From the NCBI RefSeq assembly GCF_029105185.1, contig NZ_JAFMZK010000005.1:1-64000 (forward strand): a stretch of 64,000 bases of DNA, in the 5' to 3' direction. Below, piece after piece: positions 28,267 to 36,855 of the stretch. The stretch comes from Aliiroseovarius sp. Z3. Lineage in GTDB: Bacteria > Pseudomonadota > Alphaproteobacteria > Rhodobacterales > Rhodobacteraceae. Below the pieces are notes generated by a model. The model saw only the letters and a program-made list of their open reading frames with translations. It did no database searches and was not told the DNA's origin. Position 1 is the first letter of the stretch; the number at the start of each line of letters is the position of its first letter. The translations under genes were made by a program, and so were the position numbers.

Positions 28267-30214
28267 CGGCCTCGGCATCGGGTTCGTCGAACTTCCCGTG
28301 CTGGGTCTTGTCCCAGTAAAACGGCTTTGTGACGATCTCGGTAAACCCTTTCATCGCGGCCAGCGACGCCAGGGGATAATAGAAATGCAAGGTCGGCACC
28401 CAAAACCGAAGCCATCGCAGCTTTGCGTTGCTGACCGCCTGAATGCCCACGGTTATGGTTAACAACTCGGTCGCCATGAAGACGGTGCCTAGAATGATCA
28501 ATAGTTCGTTCGGCATCACGCCGCGGAGCGGGTGGGGCAGGCCAAGGGGAAAGGCCCAGAAGGTCCACAGGATCGGCGCCAGCAGGAATTGTGACAGGCT
28601 GCCCAGAAACAGGATCTGAAAGCCCAGGAACTTCCACCATCCCAGATCCTGCAGTAACTTCCGGGGCCGGCGCATGTGAACGCCATAGGTCATGGCGTAT
28701 CCCTTGATCCAGCGCGATCGTTGTTTGATCCACGGCCAGACGCGGCAATTGGCTTCTTCTTCGGTCAGCGTGTCGATCAGCTCGGTCCGATAGCCGTGAC
28801 GCGCCAGCCGGATGCCCAGATCGGCATCTTCGGTGACGTTATGCGCGTCCCAACGTCCCAGCTCCTCAAGCGCGTTGCGGCGGAAAAACAGGGTGGTGCC
28901 GCCCAATGGGATGGCAAACCCCGCGCGTTCGACACCGGGCAGAACGATCCCCCACCATGTTGCGTATTCAACGGTAAAACAACGGCTCAGCCAGTTGGTG
29001 CGCGCGTTGTAGAAGCCCAGCTTGCCTTGCAAACAGGCAACCTCGGCCCCGCGTTCGCCAAACCGGCGCACGACCTTGTGGATCTGGTCGGGGTCCGGAG
29101 CATCCTCGGCGTCATAGACACCGATCACCGAGCCGCGGCAGAAATCCAGCGCAAAGTTCATCGCGCGCGGTTTGGTTTTTACAACCCCGCGCGGGACCAC
29201 GATCTGCCGCATCCAGCGCGGCAAGTCCGCCTGTGCAAGAGTTTCTTGCGTCAAGGCATCGTCTTCTTCGACCACGAGGCACACGTCGAGCAACTCTTTT
29301 GGATAAGACAGGCGCGCCAGGCGTTTCACCAAACGCCCGGCAATCTCGCGTTCTTTGTAAAGTGGCACGAGGATGGAAACCGTGGGGAGTTTCAGAAACC
29401 CGTGTTTTGCTGGTGGCGACAAAGGGTCTGGCGGCGTGTTCGGTCGCCTGCGCCAATATTGAATGGCTGCAATCCCCTTGAGGGCCGAGTTCAGAAGCAG
29501 TGTCAGAACAGCCCAAATCACCAGCGTCAGAAAACCAGCGAAGGTCGAGATCACGAAGACCGCGCACAGCCCGATCAAAAGCGCAGCGGCCATGCGCGCG
29601 ACGGAACCCGCCTGCCATCCGCGGCAGCTTTCCACTTCGGAGACGCGCGTTTCAGCGCGCTGCGCCAGTGATCTGTGCCGCATGGCCACCAGCGCGGCTT
29701 GGATGTCGCCCTCTGGTGCCACCGCCAGGAAGCATCGCCCCCAGCTTGCGGGAAAGGTGCGCGATAATTCTGAAAATTCATCAGGGCGTGAACAAATAAT
29801 GACCGTCGCCCCACCGACTGTTTTCCACGGGACAATGCCTTTCCTGATGCAGAACGCTGCGCCCAGTTGGTCGATAAGGCGTACATCTGGCGGTTCTCGA
29901 TGCAGATCGGCAATCTGACAACCGTATTGCCGGGCCAATCCTGCATAAAGATCAGCCTCGCGCACCCAGCCTTGCGTCAGAAGAATGTCGCCAAACCGTG
30001 CATCCTCGCGCGCTTGAAGCGATACCGCCATGGCAAGGTTTTCCGGGCTAAGCGCCCCCATTTCGACAAGGATTTGCCCAAGCGGCTTGCGCTGGGCGCG
30101 CCGTCGGCCGGTCGCGGCCCGTGCCTGCGGCAAGGGGGGGCTGTCAGATTGGATAAGATGCAGGTTGGTGGTGGGCATCGTCGTGCTCGTTCCTGTGTCG
30201 GACCGAACGAACAT
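28238..30214 (-). CDS. Membrane glycosyltransferase (GT2) with N-terminal MshEN (c-di-GMP-type) domain
   Basis: A 658-residue protein. Residues 44-67 and 73-96 are two 24-residue MshEN-type motifs with a 5-residue spacer (LGxxLVxxGxLxxxxL...Q, then RFGxxLLxxG...LxxxLxxQ), the arrangement known to bind c-di-GMP in MshE-type ATPases. Two membrane helices (~208-244) precede a processive GT2 domain with DAED (~368), TED (461-463) and QRSRW (498-502), the D,D,D,QxxRW set of cellulose-synthase-like enzymes. Three more membrane segments end the protein. It resembles NfrB with the domain order reversed. ATG 30214 follows AAGGGG; ATG 30178 is an alternative, lying 50-65 bases from a CtrA-like palindrome. 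It likely makes an exopolysaccharide. Confidence 0.85.
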   Translation of the reverse strand: MFVRSDTGTSTTMPTTNLHLIQSDSPPLPQARAATGRRRAQRKPLGQILVEMGALSPENLAMAVSLQAREDARFGDILLTQGWVREADLYAGLARQYGCQIADLHREPPDVRLIDQLGAAFCIRKGIVPWKTVGGATVIICSRPDEFSELSRTFPASWGRCFLAVAPEGDIQAALVAMRHRSLAQRAETRVSEVESCRGWQAGSVARMAAALLIGLCAVFVISTFAGFLTLVIWAVLTLLLNSALKGIAAIQYWRRRPNTPPDPLSPPAKHGFLKLPTVSILVPLYKEREIAGRLVKRLARLSYPKELLDVCLVVEEDDALTQETLAQADLPRWMRQIVVPRGVVKTKPRAMNFALDFCRGSVIGVYDAEDAPDPDQIHKVVRRFGERGAEVACLQGKLGFYNARTNWLSRCFTVEYATWWGIVLPGVERAGFAIPLGGTTLFFRRNALEELGRWDAHNVTEDADLGIRLARHGYRTELIDTLTEEEANCRVWPWIKQRSRWIKGYAMTYGVHMRRPRKLLQDLGWWKFLGFQILFLGSLSQFLLAPILWTFWAFPLGLPHPLRGVMPNELLIILGTVFMATELLTITVGIQAVSNAKLRWLRFWVPTLHFYYPLASLAAMKGFTEIVTKPFYWDKTQHGKFDEPDAEAVTLPPLNPA

Positions 30215-30222
30215 GGCGCCCC

Positions 30223-30247
30223 TTTGGTTAACGCGTGGTTAACCAAA
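30223..30247. promoter_or_regulatory. Perfect palindrome containing a full CtrA-type site
   Basis: TTTGGTTAAC (30223-30232) and GTTAACCAAA (30238-30247) are perfect 10-base arms around GCGTG. Inside is TTAA-N7-TTAAC (30228-30243), matching the alphaproteobacterial CtrA consensus on both strands. It lies directly upstream of the MshEN glycosyltransferase gene. As RNA it would also form a hairpin next to the AAGGGG ribosome binding site. Confidence 0.65.
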
Positions 30248-30285
30248 GAGCAGAAGCATCGGATATGTGCCGGGATCGCTAGGGT

Positions 30286-31458
30286 TTACGACCGCGCGTC
30301 CATCGCCTGGGCAAACCGTTCAAACAGATAGTAGCTGTCCATCGGGCCGGGGCTGGCTTCGGGGTGATACTGCACCGAGAAGACGGGGCGGTCATTCATG
30401 CGCAAACCACAGTTCGATCCGTCAAACAGCGATACATGGGTTTCGACCACGCCCTCGGGCAGGCTGGCCGTATCCACCGCGAACCCATGGTTCATCGACG
30501 TGATTTCGACCTTGCCGGTGTCGTTGTCTTTCACCGGATGGTTTGCCCCGTGGTGCCCGTGGTTCATCTTGATCGTCCGCGCACCAAGCGCCAGCGCCAG
30601 CATCTGGTGCCCAAGACAAATGCCAAAGACCGGCAGGTCGGTGGTGTCGAGGATGGTCTTGATCATCGGAACCGCATATTCGCCCGTGGCCGCAGGATCC
30701 CCCGGCCCGTTGGACAGGAACACGCCATCGGGGTCATGTGCCAGCACCTCGTCCGCCGTGGCGGTGGCGGGCAGGACGGTGACGTCGCACCCAGCCGAGG
30801 CCAGGCAACGCAGGATGTTACGTTTCGCGCCGTAATCCAGAGCAACCACCTTGTGGCGCGGGTTGGTCTGTTTGGGGTAGCCGTCCGGCCAGGCCCACCG
30901 CATTTCGTCCCATTTATAGCTTTGGGCGCAGGTCACTTCCTTGGCTAGGTCCAGCCCTTCCAGCCCCGAAAACGCGCGGGCCTCAGTGATCAGGGCTTCG
31001 ATGTCGAAATTGCCATCCGGGTCATGTGCGATGGCCACATGCGGCGCACCCTGATGGCGGATCGCGCGGGTCAGGCGCCGCGTGTCCACACCCCCGATCC
31101 CGATCCGGCCGCGCTTTTCCAGCCAATCGACCAGCCGTTCAGTGGCGCGCCAGTTAGATGGTTCGGTCGGATCCCACTTGACCACCATGCCGGCGGCAAC
31201 CGGGTCGCCCGTTTCGTCATCTTCGGGGTTCACGCCGACATTACCGATATGCGGAAAGGTGAAGGTTACGACCTGTCCGGCATAAGACGGGTCGGTCATA
31301 ATCTCTTGATACCCCGTCATTGCGGTGTTGAAACACAGCTCGGCGGTGGTGGTCCCGGTCGCGCCAAACCCATGGCCATAGAATATGGTGCCATCTGCAA
31401 GTGCCAGACAGGCGGTGGGTTTTGCGGGTTGCTGGGCTTGGGCGGTGGCAGCGGACAT
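30286..31458 (-). CDS. carA: Carbamoyl-phosphate synthase small subunit
   Basis: CarA is the glutaminase subunit feeding ammonia to CarB for arginine and pyrimidine synthesis; 390 residues. The N-terminal half has the small-subunit domain (LALADGTIFYGHGFGA, FNTAMTGYQEI). The C-terminal class I amidotransferase has FGICLGHQMLALALG with the nucleophilic Cys, and HPEASPGP with the catalytic His and Glu. Start 31458 follows GGGAGTC; an ATG 21 bases upstream is less likely. carB is not adjacent. It is divergent from yqeY. Confidence 0.96.
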   Translation of the reverse strand: MSAATAQAQQPAKPTACLALADGTIFYGHGFGATGTTTAELCFNTAMTGYQEIMTDPSYAGQVVTFTFPHIGNVGVNPEDDETGDPVAAGMVVKWDPTEPSNWRATERLVDWLEKRGRIGIGGVDTRRLTRAIRHQGAPHVAIAHDPDGNFDIEALITEARAFSGLEGLDLAKEVTCAQSYKWDEMRWAWPDGYPKQTNPRHKVVALDYGAKRNILRCLASAGCDVTVLPATATADEVLAHDPDGVFLSNGPGDPAATGEYAVPMIKTILDTTDLPVFGICLGHQMLALALGARTIKMNHGHHGANHPVKDNDTGKVEITSMNHGFAVDTASLPEGVVETHVSLFDGSNCGLRMNDRPVFSVQYHPEASPGPMDSYYLFERFAQAMDARS

Positions 31459-31641
31459 GTGGCGACTCCCGATCGACAAATTGGCGCGAAACTAGATGTG
31501 CTGGCCCGCCGGGTCAAGAGGCAGCAGGGGCGAGGGCTAATTTTACATTTTGTTTTTTATCAATAGGTTATGTTGTTGCCGCCCCGGTTGAATGCCCATT
31601 CGCTTTTCGATAAGTTGCGAGCTTCGTAAAGGGCACTGCAG

Positions 31642-32112
31642 ATGGATGAACCTATGGACATGCGCAATCGGGTAAATGACGCCCTGAAGACGGCGATGAA
31701 AAACAAGGATGCGGCGCGGTTGTCGACGCTTCGCTTGATCAGCGCTGCGATCAAGGATCGCGATATTGCCATGCGTGGCACAGGCGAAGAGGTTGAAATC
31801 ACGGATGCGGACGTCTTGGCCATTTTGGGAAAGATGGTCAAGCAACGCCAGGAAAGCGCGCGTGCCTATGAAGAAGGCGGCAGGCTTGAACTGGCCGAGA
31901 AAGAACGCTCGGAAATTGTCGTGATTGAAGAGTTTCTTCCAAAACAATTGTCCGACGACGAAACCGAAGCCGCTGTTGCCGAGGCGATTTCCGAGGTGGG
32001 TGCGGACAGCATTCGCGACATGGGCAAGGTCATGGGTGCCTTGAAAGCCAAGTTCACCGGCCAGATGGATTTCGGCAAAGTCGGCCCAATGGTGAAAGAA
32101 AAGCTGGGATAA
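31642..32112 (+). CDS. yqeY: GatB/YqeY domain-containing protein
   Basis: A 156-residue protein matching the stand-alone YqeY family, related to the C-terminal domain of the amidotransferase subunit GatB and thought to contact tRNA. The sequence runs MRNRVNDALKTAMKNKDAARLSTLRLI, then IVVIEEFLPKQLSDDE and IRDMGKVMGALKAKFTGQMDFGKVG, all family hallmarks. AAAGGG precedes ATG 31642; ATG 31654 is a possible alternative. It is divergent from carA, a common alphaproteobacterial arrangement. Confidence 0.93.
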   Translation: MDEPMDMRNRVNDALKTAMKNKDAARLSTLRLISAAIKDRDIAMRGTGEEVEITDADVLAILGKMVKQRQESARAYEEGGRLELAEKERSEIVVIEEFLPKQLSDDETEAAVAEAISEVGADSIRDMGKVMGALKAKFTGQMDFGKVGPMVKEKLG

Positions 32113-32242
32113 TCCTGATCTCGTCAGCTTGTCGGGGCGTTCCGAAAGGCGCGCCCTATCGTCAGGAAACGCCTTACCTGGATCACCCGATCAGGTATTA
32201 CGAGCGACCGCTCTAAATCCGCTTCGCAATATTCATAGCTGC

Positions 32243-32746
32243 CTAGCTGAACGATTTAGCGCGCAACAGCGCCTCGCAAAGTTCCCTATGCAGTTGTGGG
32301 CGCTCCTTCTCGGACAGGAACGCGCCAATCTCGACCTCGCGGTTGTTTCCTTTCAGTGTCACGTAATTTGGGATGGGGCCGTCTTTCTTGTGCATCTCAA
32401 CCGTGACCCAATAGGTATTTGCCTCCCAATGCTGGACTTTTTTACCCGGACCATGACGGGTTAGGGTCATGTGATCCGACCAGATTAACAGCTCTTCAAG
32501 AATTTCTCCGTCCTTGTAGTTTTTCTCGATGAAGAACCACAGCGCACCCATGGCGCCCAGGCCGAACGGCAGAAGCCACCACAGTGTCGCGGTTCCCAAC
32601 AGGGCCAGAAGCGGGACGAGCATCAGAGTGAAGCCCAGCCCCATGATCCAGACGAAGCCGCGGCGTGGCAGGGACCGGTATGGCCAAAGGTGCAATTCGG
32701 CTTTTGGAGCGTCGGGTGCGTCGACTGGCATCCACTCGTATGGCAT
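32243..32746 (-). CDS. DUF2244 integral membrane protein
   Basis: A 167-residue protein with an N-terminal AELHLWPYRSLPRRGF stretch, two membrane segments (~residues 32-72) and a C-terminal soluble part with WEANTYWVTVEMH and LSEKERPQL, which together are the DUF2244 pattern. Function unknown; the family is common in Rhodobacterales and is often near respiratory genes, here about 600 bases from ctaD. It converges with yqeY across a 130-base gap containing an imperfect hairpin at about 32176-32198 without a T-run. Confidence 0.85.
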   Translation of the reverse strand: MPYEWMPVDAPDAPKAELHLWPYRSLPRRGFVWIMGLGFTLMLVPLLALLGTATLWWLLPFGLGAMGALWFFIEKNYKDGEILEELLIWSDHMTLTRHGPGKKVQHWEANTYWVTVEMHKKDGPIPNYVTLKGNNREVEIGAFLSEKERPQLHRELCEALLRAKSFS

Positions 32747-32930
32747 TTCGATGGGCTTTCTACCGTTCAGGAACGCTTATGAGAAACCACAGCGGGCAGA
32801 TGACGCAAGTGGAAAAACTGAAGACAATCACAGGTGTTGAGACGGTGAACCACCGCTCCGCTCGCCGAGACGTGATTGGCGCAACACGTGATGGCCGGGC
32901 ACAGTACACCCGATGCTTACAGGGAAAGGT

Positions 32931-33293
32931 ATGATGCGACTTCTTTGGATTAGCTTGTTTTGCGCAGCCACACCCGTCTTTGCCGACGAAGCCGAGATTG
33001 TAAACGCGACTGCATCGCCGTCCAGCTCGGGTTGGACTGTTTCAGTTACAATCGCCCATGCAGAGACCGGATGGGATGATTACGCTGATGGTTGGCGGAT
33101 TGAAAACGGGGCGGGAGATACCCTTGGAACCCGTGTGCTGCATCATCCGCACGCGAACGAACAACCGTTCACGCGAAGCCTGTCGGGCGTGTCCTTACCC
33201 AAGGGCACGGAAACGATCTGGATTCGCGCACGGACCAGCGTCGACGGATGGGGCCATGACCGATTTGAACTGACGCTTCCCGAGGCGAACTAG
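32931..33293 (+). CDS. Small secreted protein of unknown function
   Basis: A 120-residue protein with a signal peptide (MMRLLWISLFCAATPVFA, cleavage before DEAEI). The mature part is a predicted beta-rich domain (GWTVSVTIAHAETGWDDYADGWRIE, then RTSVDGWGHDRFELTLP). GGGAAAGG precedes two adjacent ATGs (32931 and 32934). I do not recognise the family with certainty. A strong terminator follows. The 184-base gap upstream separates it from the divergent DUF2244 gene. Confidence 0.72.
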   Translation: MMRLLWISLFCAATPVFADEAEIVNATASPSSSGWTVSVTIAHAETGWDDYADGWRIENGAGDTLGTRVLHHPHANEQPFTRSLSGVSLPKGTETIWIRARTSVDGWGHDRFELTLPEAN

Positions 33294-33317
33294 CCCGGAA
33301 CCGTCCAAGGTTGCAAA

Positions 33318-33354
33318 GAAAAGGCCCGGACAATGTCCGGGCCTGATCTTTTTG
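33318..33354. terminator. Bidirectional intrinsic terminator (small secreted protein / ctaD)
   Basis: AGGCCCGGAC (33322-33331) pairs with GTCCGGGCCT (33335-33344) around AAT. T5 follows on the plus strand, and TTTTC on the minus strand. It lies between convergent stops at 33293 and 33369. Confidence 0.92.
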
Positions 33355-33368
33355 TATGTCAGGTACTC

Positions 33369-35042
33369 CTAGTGCGAGTGACCTTTGTCCCATTCTTCCT
33401 GCTTGGGCAGGATTTCGAAGGTATGCTCGGGCGGCGGGCTGGGCAGGGTCCATTCCAGCGTATCCGCGTACTCGTTCCAATAGTTGTTCTCGGTCACGCG
33501 TTTGCCTTTCATCAGCGTGTAGAACACGATGCCGATGAAGAACACGAATGACGCGAAGGACAGGAACGCACCGTAGGAGCTGATCTTGTTCCAGTATGCG
33601 AAGGCTTCCGGATAGTCGATGTAACGACGCGGCATACCCTGACGACCCAGGAAGTGTTGCGGGAAGAAGGTCAGGTTCACACCAATGAAGAAGGTCCAGA
33701 AATGGATCTTACCGGCCCACTCAGGATACTGGCGACCGGACATCTTGCCGATCCAGTAATAGATACCGGCAAAGATACACATCACCGCACCGATCGACAT
33801 CACATAGTGGAAGTGCGCCACAACATAGTAGGTGTCGTGATAAACGCGGTCGACGCCAGCTTGCGACAGTACGACGCCGGTAACACCGCCAACAGTGAAC
33901 AGGAACAGGAAGCCGAAGGCGAACAGCATGGGTGTCTTGAACTCAATCGAGCCGCCCCACAGGGTCGCGATCCACGAGAAGATCTTAACGCCCGTCGGCA
34001 CCGCAATCACCATCGTTGCCAGCATGAAGTAAGACTGCTGGGTCAGCGACATGCCAACGGTGTACATGTGGTGTGCCCACACGACGAAGCCGATGAAGCC
34101 GATGGCAATCAGTGCCCAGACCATCGGCATATAGCCGAAGATCGGTTTGCGGGCGAAGGTTCCGATCACGTGGCTGATCAGGCCGAAGCCGGGCAGGATC
34201 ACGATGTACACCTCGGGGTGTCCGAAGAACCACAGGATGTGTTGATACAGAACCGGGTCGCCGCCACCTGACGGGTCAAAGAAGGTTCCGCCGAAATTGC
34301 GGTCAATCAGCAGCATGGTGATGGCGCCCGCCAGAACCGGCAGGGACAGCAGAATCAGCCATGCGGTCACGAAGATCGACCAGGCAAACAGCGGCACTTT
34401 GAACAGCGTCATGCCGGGGGCACGCATGTTCAGGAAGGTTGTGATGATGTTGATCGCACCAAGGATCGACGAAGCGCCAGAGACGTGGACTGCGAAGATC
34501 GCCAGATCCATCGAGTATCCGCCCTCGGACGTGGACAGTGGTGGATACAGAACCCAGCCAACGCCTGACCCGAGTTGGTCGTTGCCGCCCGGAGCCAGTA
34601 GCGAGGCAACGCCAAGTGCCACACCTGTGGCGTACAGCCAGAATGACAGGTTGTTCATGCGCGGGAACGACATGTCCGGTGCGCCGATCTGCAACGGCAT
34701 GAAATAGTTGCCAAACCCGCCGAACAGGGCAGGGATGACCACGAAGAACATCATCAGGACACCGTGATAGGTGATCATCACGTTCCAGAGGTGGCCGTTC
34801 GGTGTACATTCAGCCGACGCATCTGCGATGAAGCGTGCGCCCTCAAGGCACATGTACTGAACGCCGGGGTCCATCAGCTCCAACCGCATATAGACGGTGA
34901 AACAGACCGAGATAAAGCCGGTCAGACCGGCCAGAAACAGATACAGGATCCCGATATCTTTGTGGTTGGTCGACATGAACCACCGGGTAAAGAACCCGCG
35001 ATCATCGTGGTGGTCATGGTCGTGAATGGCTGCGTCCGCCAT
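33369..35042 (-). CDS. ctaD: Cytochrome c oxidase subunit I (aa3-type)
   Basis: The catalytic subunit of the terminal oxidase, 557 residues with twelve predicted membrane segments. It holds heme a, heme a3 and CuB. Family marks include [11 protein letters not shown] at the N terminus, [18 protein letters not shown]-like helix [21 protein letters not shown] (CuB His and the His-Tyr region), [11 protein letters not shown] (CuB His pair) and [14 protein letters not shown] (heme a3 and a ligands). coxB and coxC are not adjacent, so subunit I is encoded separately. A cytochrome c gene follows upstream on the same strand but has its own terminator. Confidence 0.97.
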   Translation of the reverse strand: MADAAIHDHDHHDDRGFFTRWFMSTNHKDIGILYLFLAGLTGFISVCFTVYMRLELMDPGVQYMCLEGARFIADASAECTPNGHLWNVMITYHGVLMMFFVVIPALFGGFGNYFMPLQIGAPDMSFPRMNNLSFWLYATGVALGVASLLAPGGNDQLGSGVGWVLYPPLSTSEGGYSMDLAIFAVHVSGASSILGAINIITTFLNMRAPGMTLFKVPLFAWSIFVTAWLILLSLPVLAGAITMLLIDRNFGGTFFDPSGGGDPVLYQHILWFFGHPEVYIVILPGFGLISHVIGTFARKPIFGYMPMVWALIAIGFIGFVVWAHHMYTVGMSLTQQSYFMLATMVIAVPTGVKIFSWIATLWGGSIEFKTPMLFAFGFLFLFTVGGVTGVVLSQAGVDRVYHDTYYVVAHFHYVMSIGAVMCIFAGIYYWIGKMSGRQYPEWAGKIHFWTFFIGVNLTFFPQHFLGRQGMPRRYIDYPEAFAYWNKISSYGAFLSFASFVFFIGIVFYTLMKGKRVTENNYWNEYADTLEWTLPSPPPEHTFEILPKQEEWDKGHSH

Positions 35043-35156
35043 GTATCCCTCCCTTTGGGGTTTACGGAGACAGGGCAGGGGCGAACCCTACCCGGCTTTT
35101 TAACTTGTGTAATATGCAGGCGAAGGGCGGGCAATGTCGCAATGGTCGCAATTAGC

Positions 35157-35205
35157 AAAAAAATACACCCCGCACCGATGTTTACCGGGCGGGGTGTGAT
35201 CTTTT
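35157..35205. terminator. Intrinsic terminator downstream of the cytochrome c gene
   Basis: ACACCCCGC (35165-35173) pairs with GCGGGGTGT (35189-35197), with further CCG/CGG pairing inside. On the minus strand it ends in a long T-run (A7 at 35157-35163 on the plus strand). It lies 32 bases after the cytochrome c stop and separates that gene from ctaD. Confidence 0.88.
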
Positions 35206-35236
35206 GGCGAAAAATCGGCGCTATTGCCGATTAGGT

Positions 35237-35698
35237 TTAGTTGGTGGCGGTCGAATCGCCTTCGGCTGCTTCACCTTCACCCGACATCTCGGGCGAGAAG
35301 GTCGCAAGGAAAGCGACGATATCCTCGGGCTTACCCCATTTGAAGGTCATCTTCGACTTGGCAGCGGAATCGCCGGTGTGCTCTTTCAGGAACGCTTTGG
35401 GATCCTTGACGTATTCGATCAGCATTTCTTCGGTCCAGACCAAGCCAGCTTCACCAGCGGCAACGATGGAATCGCCGTATTTGAAACCTTCGACAGTGCC
35501 GGCCTTGCGGCCCAGGACGCCATAGAGGTTCGGGCCGGTTTTGCCACCTTTGAACAGAGCTTCGCCGCTTTCATCGATAATGCCGTGGCACGATTTGCAT
35601 TTTTTGAAGTCTTTTTCGCCTTTGGCAACATCACCTTCGGCGAAGGCGGTGCCCGAAAGCGCAATAATCATAGCTACGGAAGAGAGAATCGTCTTCAT
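35237..35698 (-). CDS. Periplasmic class I cytochrome c (c2/c550-like)
   Basis: A 153-residue electron carrier with a signal peptide (cleavage near AFA-EGD, residue 20), the heme-attachment site CKSCH (Cys 34, Cys 37, His 38) and the probable axial Met 117 in AKSKMTF. TGPNLYGVLGR is typical of the cytochrome c2 family. It ends in an unusual acidic, serine-rich tail (GEGEAAEGDSTATN). AGAGGA precedes ATG 35698; an ATG 27 bases upstream is unlikely. Its position next to ctaD suggests it feeds electrons to the aa3 oxidase, but this is inference. Confidence 0.92.
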   Translation of the reverse strand: MKTILSSVAMIIALSGTAFAEGDVAKGEKDFKKCKSCHGIIDESGEALFKGGKTGPNLYGVLGRKAGTVEGFKYGDSIVAAGEAGLVWTEEMLIEYVKDPKAFLKEHTGDSAAKSKMTFKWGKPEDIVAFLATFSPEMSGEGEAAEGDSTATN

Positions 35699-35817
35699 AT
35701 TGGTCCTCTTGATTGCTTGTTTCACGCGTTATACGCAATTTCGCGCGGACCCTGCAACGATCGCAAACCGATTGAAAGATGGCGTGCTGTCGCAGGGCAT
35801 TTAAGGGGTAGTTCAGG

Positions 35818-36513
35818 CTAGTTTTCGCCGATCGGGCCGAAAACCTGATCAAAACACCGGCGTAGGGCATTGTCTACATCGTCCATGGTGACGGGTAAGC
35901 CCAGATCGACCAGACTGGTCACACCATGTTCGGAAATGCCACAGGGCACGATGCCTGAAAAATGTTCCAGATCCGGTTCAACGTTGATGGATATGCCATG
36001 GAAACTGATCCATTTGCGAAGGCGCACTCCGATTGCGGCGATCTTGTCCTCGGGGGACTGGCCCATGGCGGTTTTCGGCTTGTCATCGCGAACCACCCAG
36101 ACGCCGACACGGCCGTCGCGGCGCTCTCCGGTAACGTTGAATTCGGCGAGCGTGCTGATGACCCATTCCTCAAGGGCACTGACGAACGCACGCACATCGC
36201 GCCCACGTTTGCCAACATCCAGCATCACATATGCGACGCGCTGACCCGGCCCGTGATAGGTATATTGTCCGCCACGCTTTGAAACGTGGACTGGAAACCG
36301 ATCAGGGGCCACCAGATCTTTTGGGTCGGCGGATGTGCCCGCCGTGTAAAGCGGCGGGTGTTCCAAAAGCCAGATCATCTCGCCCGCTTCGCCGCGTGCC
36401 ATGGCATCGACATGGGCTTCCATTCGCGCAACAGCGGCGGCGTAGTCGACCAAGGTGTCGGCTGTTTCCCATGTGACCGGGGGCATGTCTGGCAAGGCTT
36501 TCATAGGCTTCAT
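35818..36513 (-). CDS. lipB: Octanoyl-[acyl-carrier protein]-protein transferase (lipoate synthesis)
   Basis: LipB moves octanoate from ACP to lipoyl domains. The protein has 231 residues from ATG 36513. The active-site Cys 191 lies in [14 protein letters not shown] and the catalytic Lys 157 in [11 protein letters not shown]. Other family motifs are [11 protein letters not shown] and [12 protein letters not shown]. Start choice is uncertain: ATGs at 36546, 36513 and 36504 all lack a strong ribosome binding site. The catalytic core is unaffected. It is divergent from the tRNA-Leu gene. Confidence 0.94.
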   Translation of the reverse strand: MKPMKALPDMPPVTWETADTLVDYAAAVARMEAHVDAMARGEAGEMIWLLEHPPLYTAGTSADPKDLVAPDRFPVHVSKRGGQYTYHGPGQRVAYVMLDVGKRGRDVRAFVSALEEWVISTLAEFNVTGERRDGRVGVWVVRDDKPKTAMGQSPEDKIAAIGVRLRKWISFHGISINVEPDLEHFSGIVPCGISEHGVTSLVDLGLPVTMDDVDNALRRCFDQVFGPIGEN

Positions 36514-36620
36514 TTGGCATCGCTTTGCGGCATTGTCAAAAAGCATCCTGAATTGGTGGGAGTGGTTCGTGAAAAGCGATCATTCAAGTTTTTTGCCAAA
36601 CGCCAATTGGCACGCGTTTT

Positions 36621-36649
36621 TTGACTTCACATCCCAAGGCCCCTTCGAT
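36621..36649 (+). promoter_or_regulatory. Probable promoter of tRNA-Leu
   Basis: TTGACT (36621-36626) and TTCGAT (36644-36649) are spaced by 17 bases, giving a start about 20 bases upstream of the tRNA. It is a sigma70-like guess from position and spacing. Confidence 0.5.
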
Positions 36650-36676
36650 ATGAAGCGCGTCACCTAGCCTGGGCTT

Positions 36677-36763
36677 GCGGTCGTGGCGGAATTGGTAGAC
36701 GCGCAGCGTTGAGGTCGCTGTGAGGTAACACTCGTGTGGGTTCGAGTCCCACCGACCGCACCA
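36677..36763 (+). tRNA. tRNA-Leu (anticodon GAG)
   Basis: An 87-base tRNA of class II form. The acceptor stem is GCGGTCG (36677-36683) paired with CGACCGC (36753-36759), with encoded CCA at 36761-36763. The anticodon stem is CAGCG/CGCTG around loop TTGAGGT, anticodon GAG at 36711-36713, reading CUC/CUU. A long variable arm follows, and the T arm GTGGG-TTCGAGT-CCCAC is perfect. The long variable arm confirms leucine. It stands alone between lipB and the glycerate kinase gene. Confidence 0.97.
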
Positions 36764-36855
36764 CTCTACTCGTACATTCTTCTTGAAGCGACTGGTCATC
36801 GGGCAAATCCGCAACGCGCTTGCTTGCCATTCCGCCCCAAGGCTATGGTCGCGTC

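Noticed and set aside
32176-32198. Terminator between yqeY and the DUF2244 gene
   Set aside because: A bulged TACCTG...AGGTA stem exists but no T-run follows on either strand.
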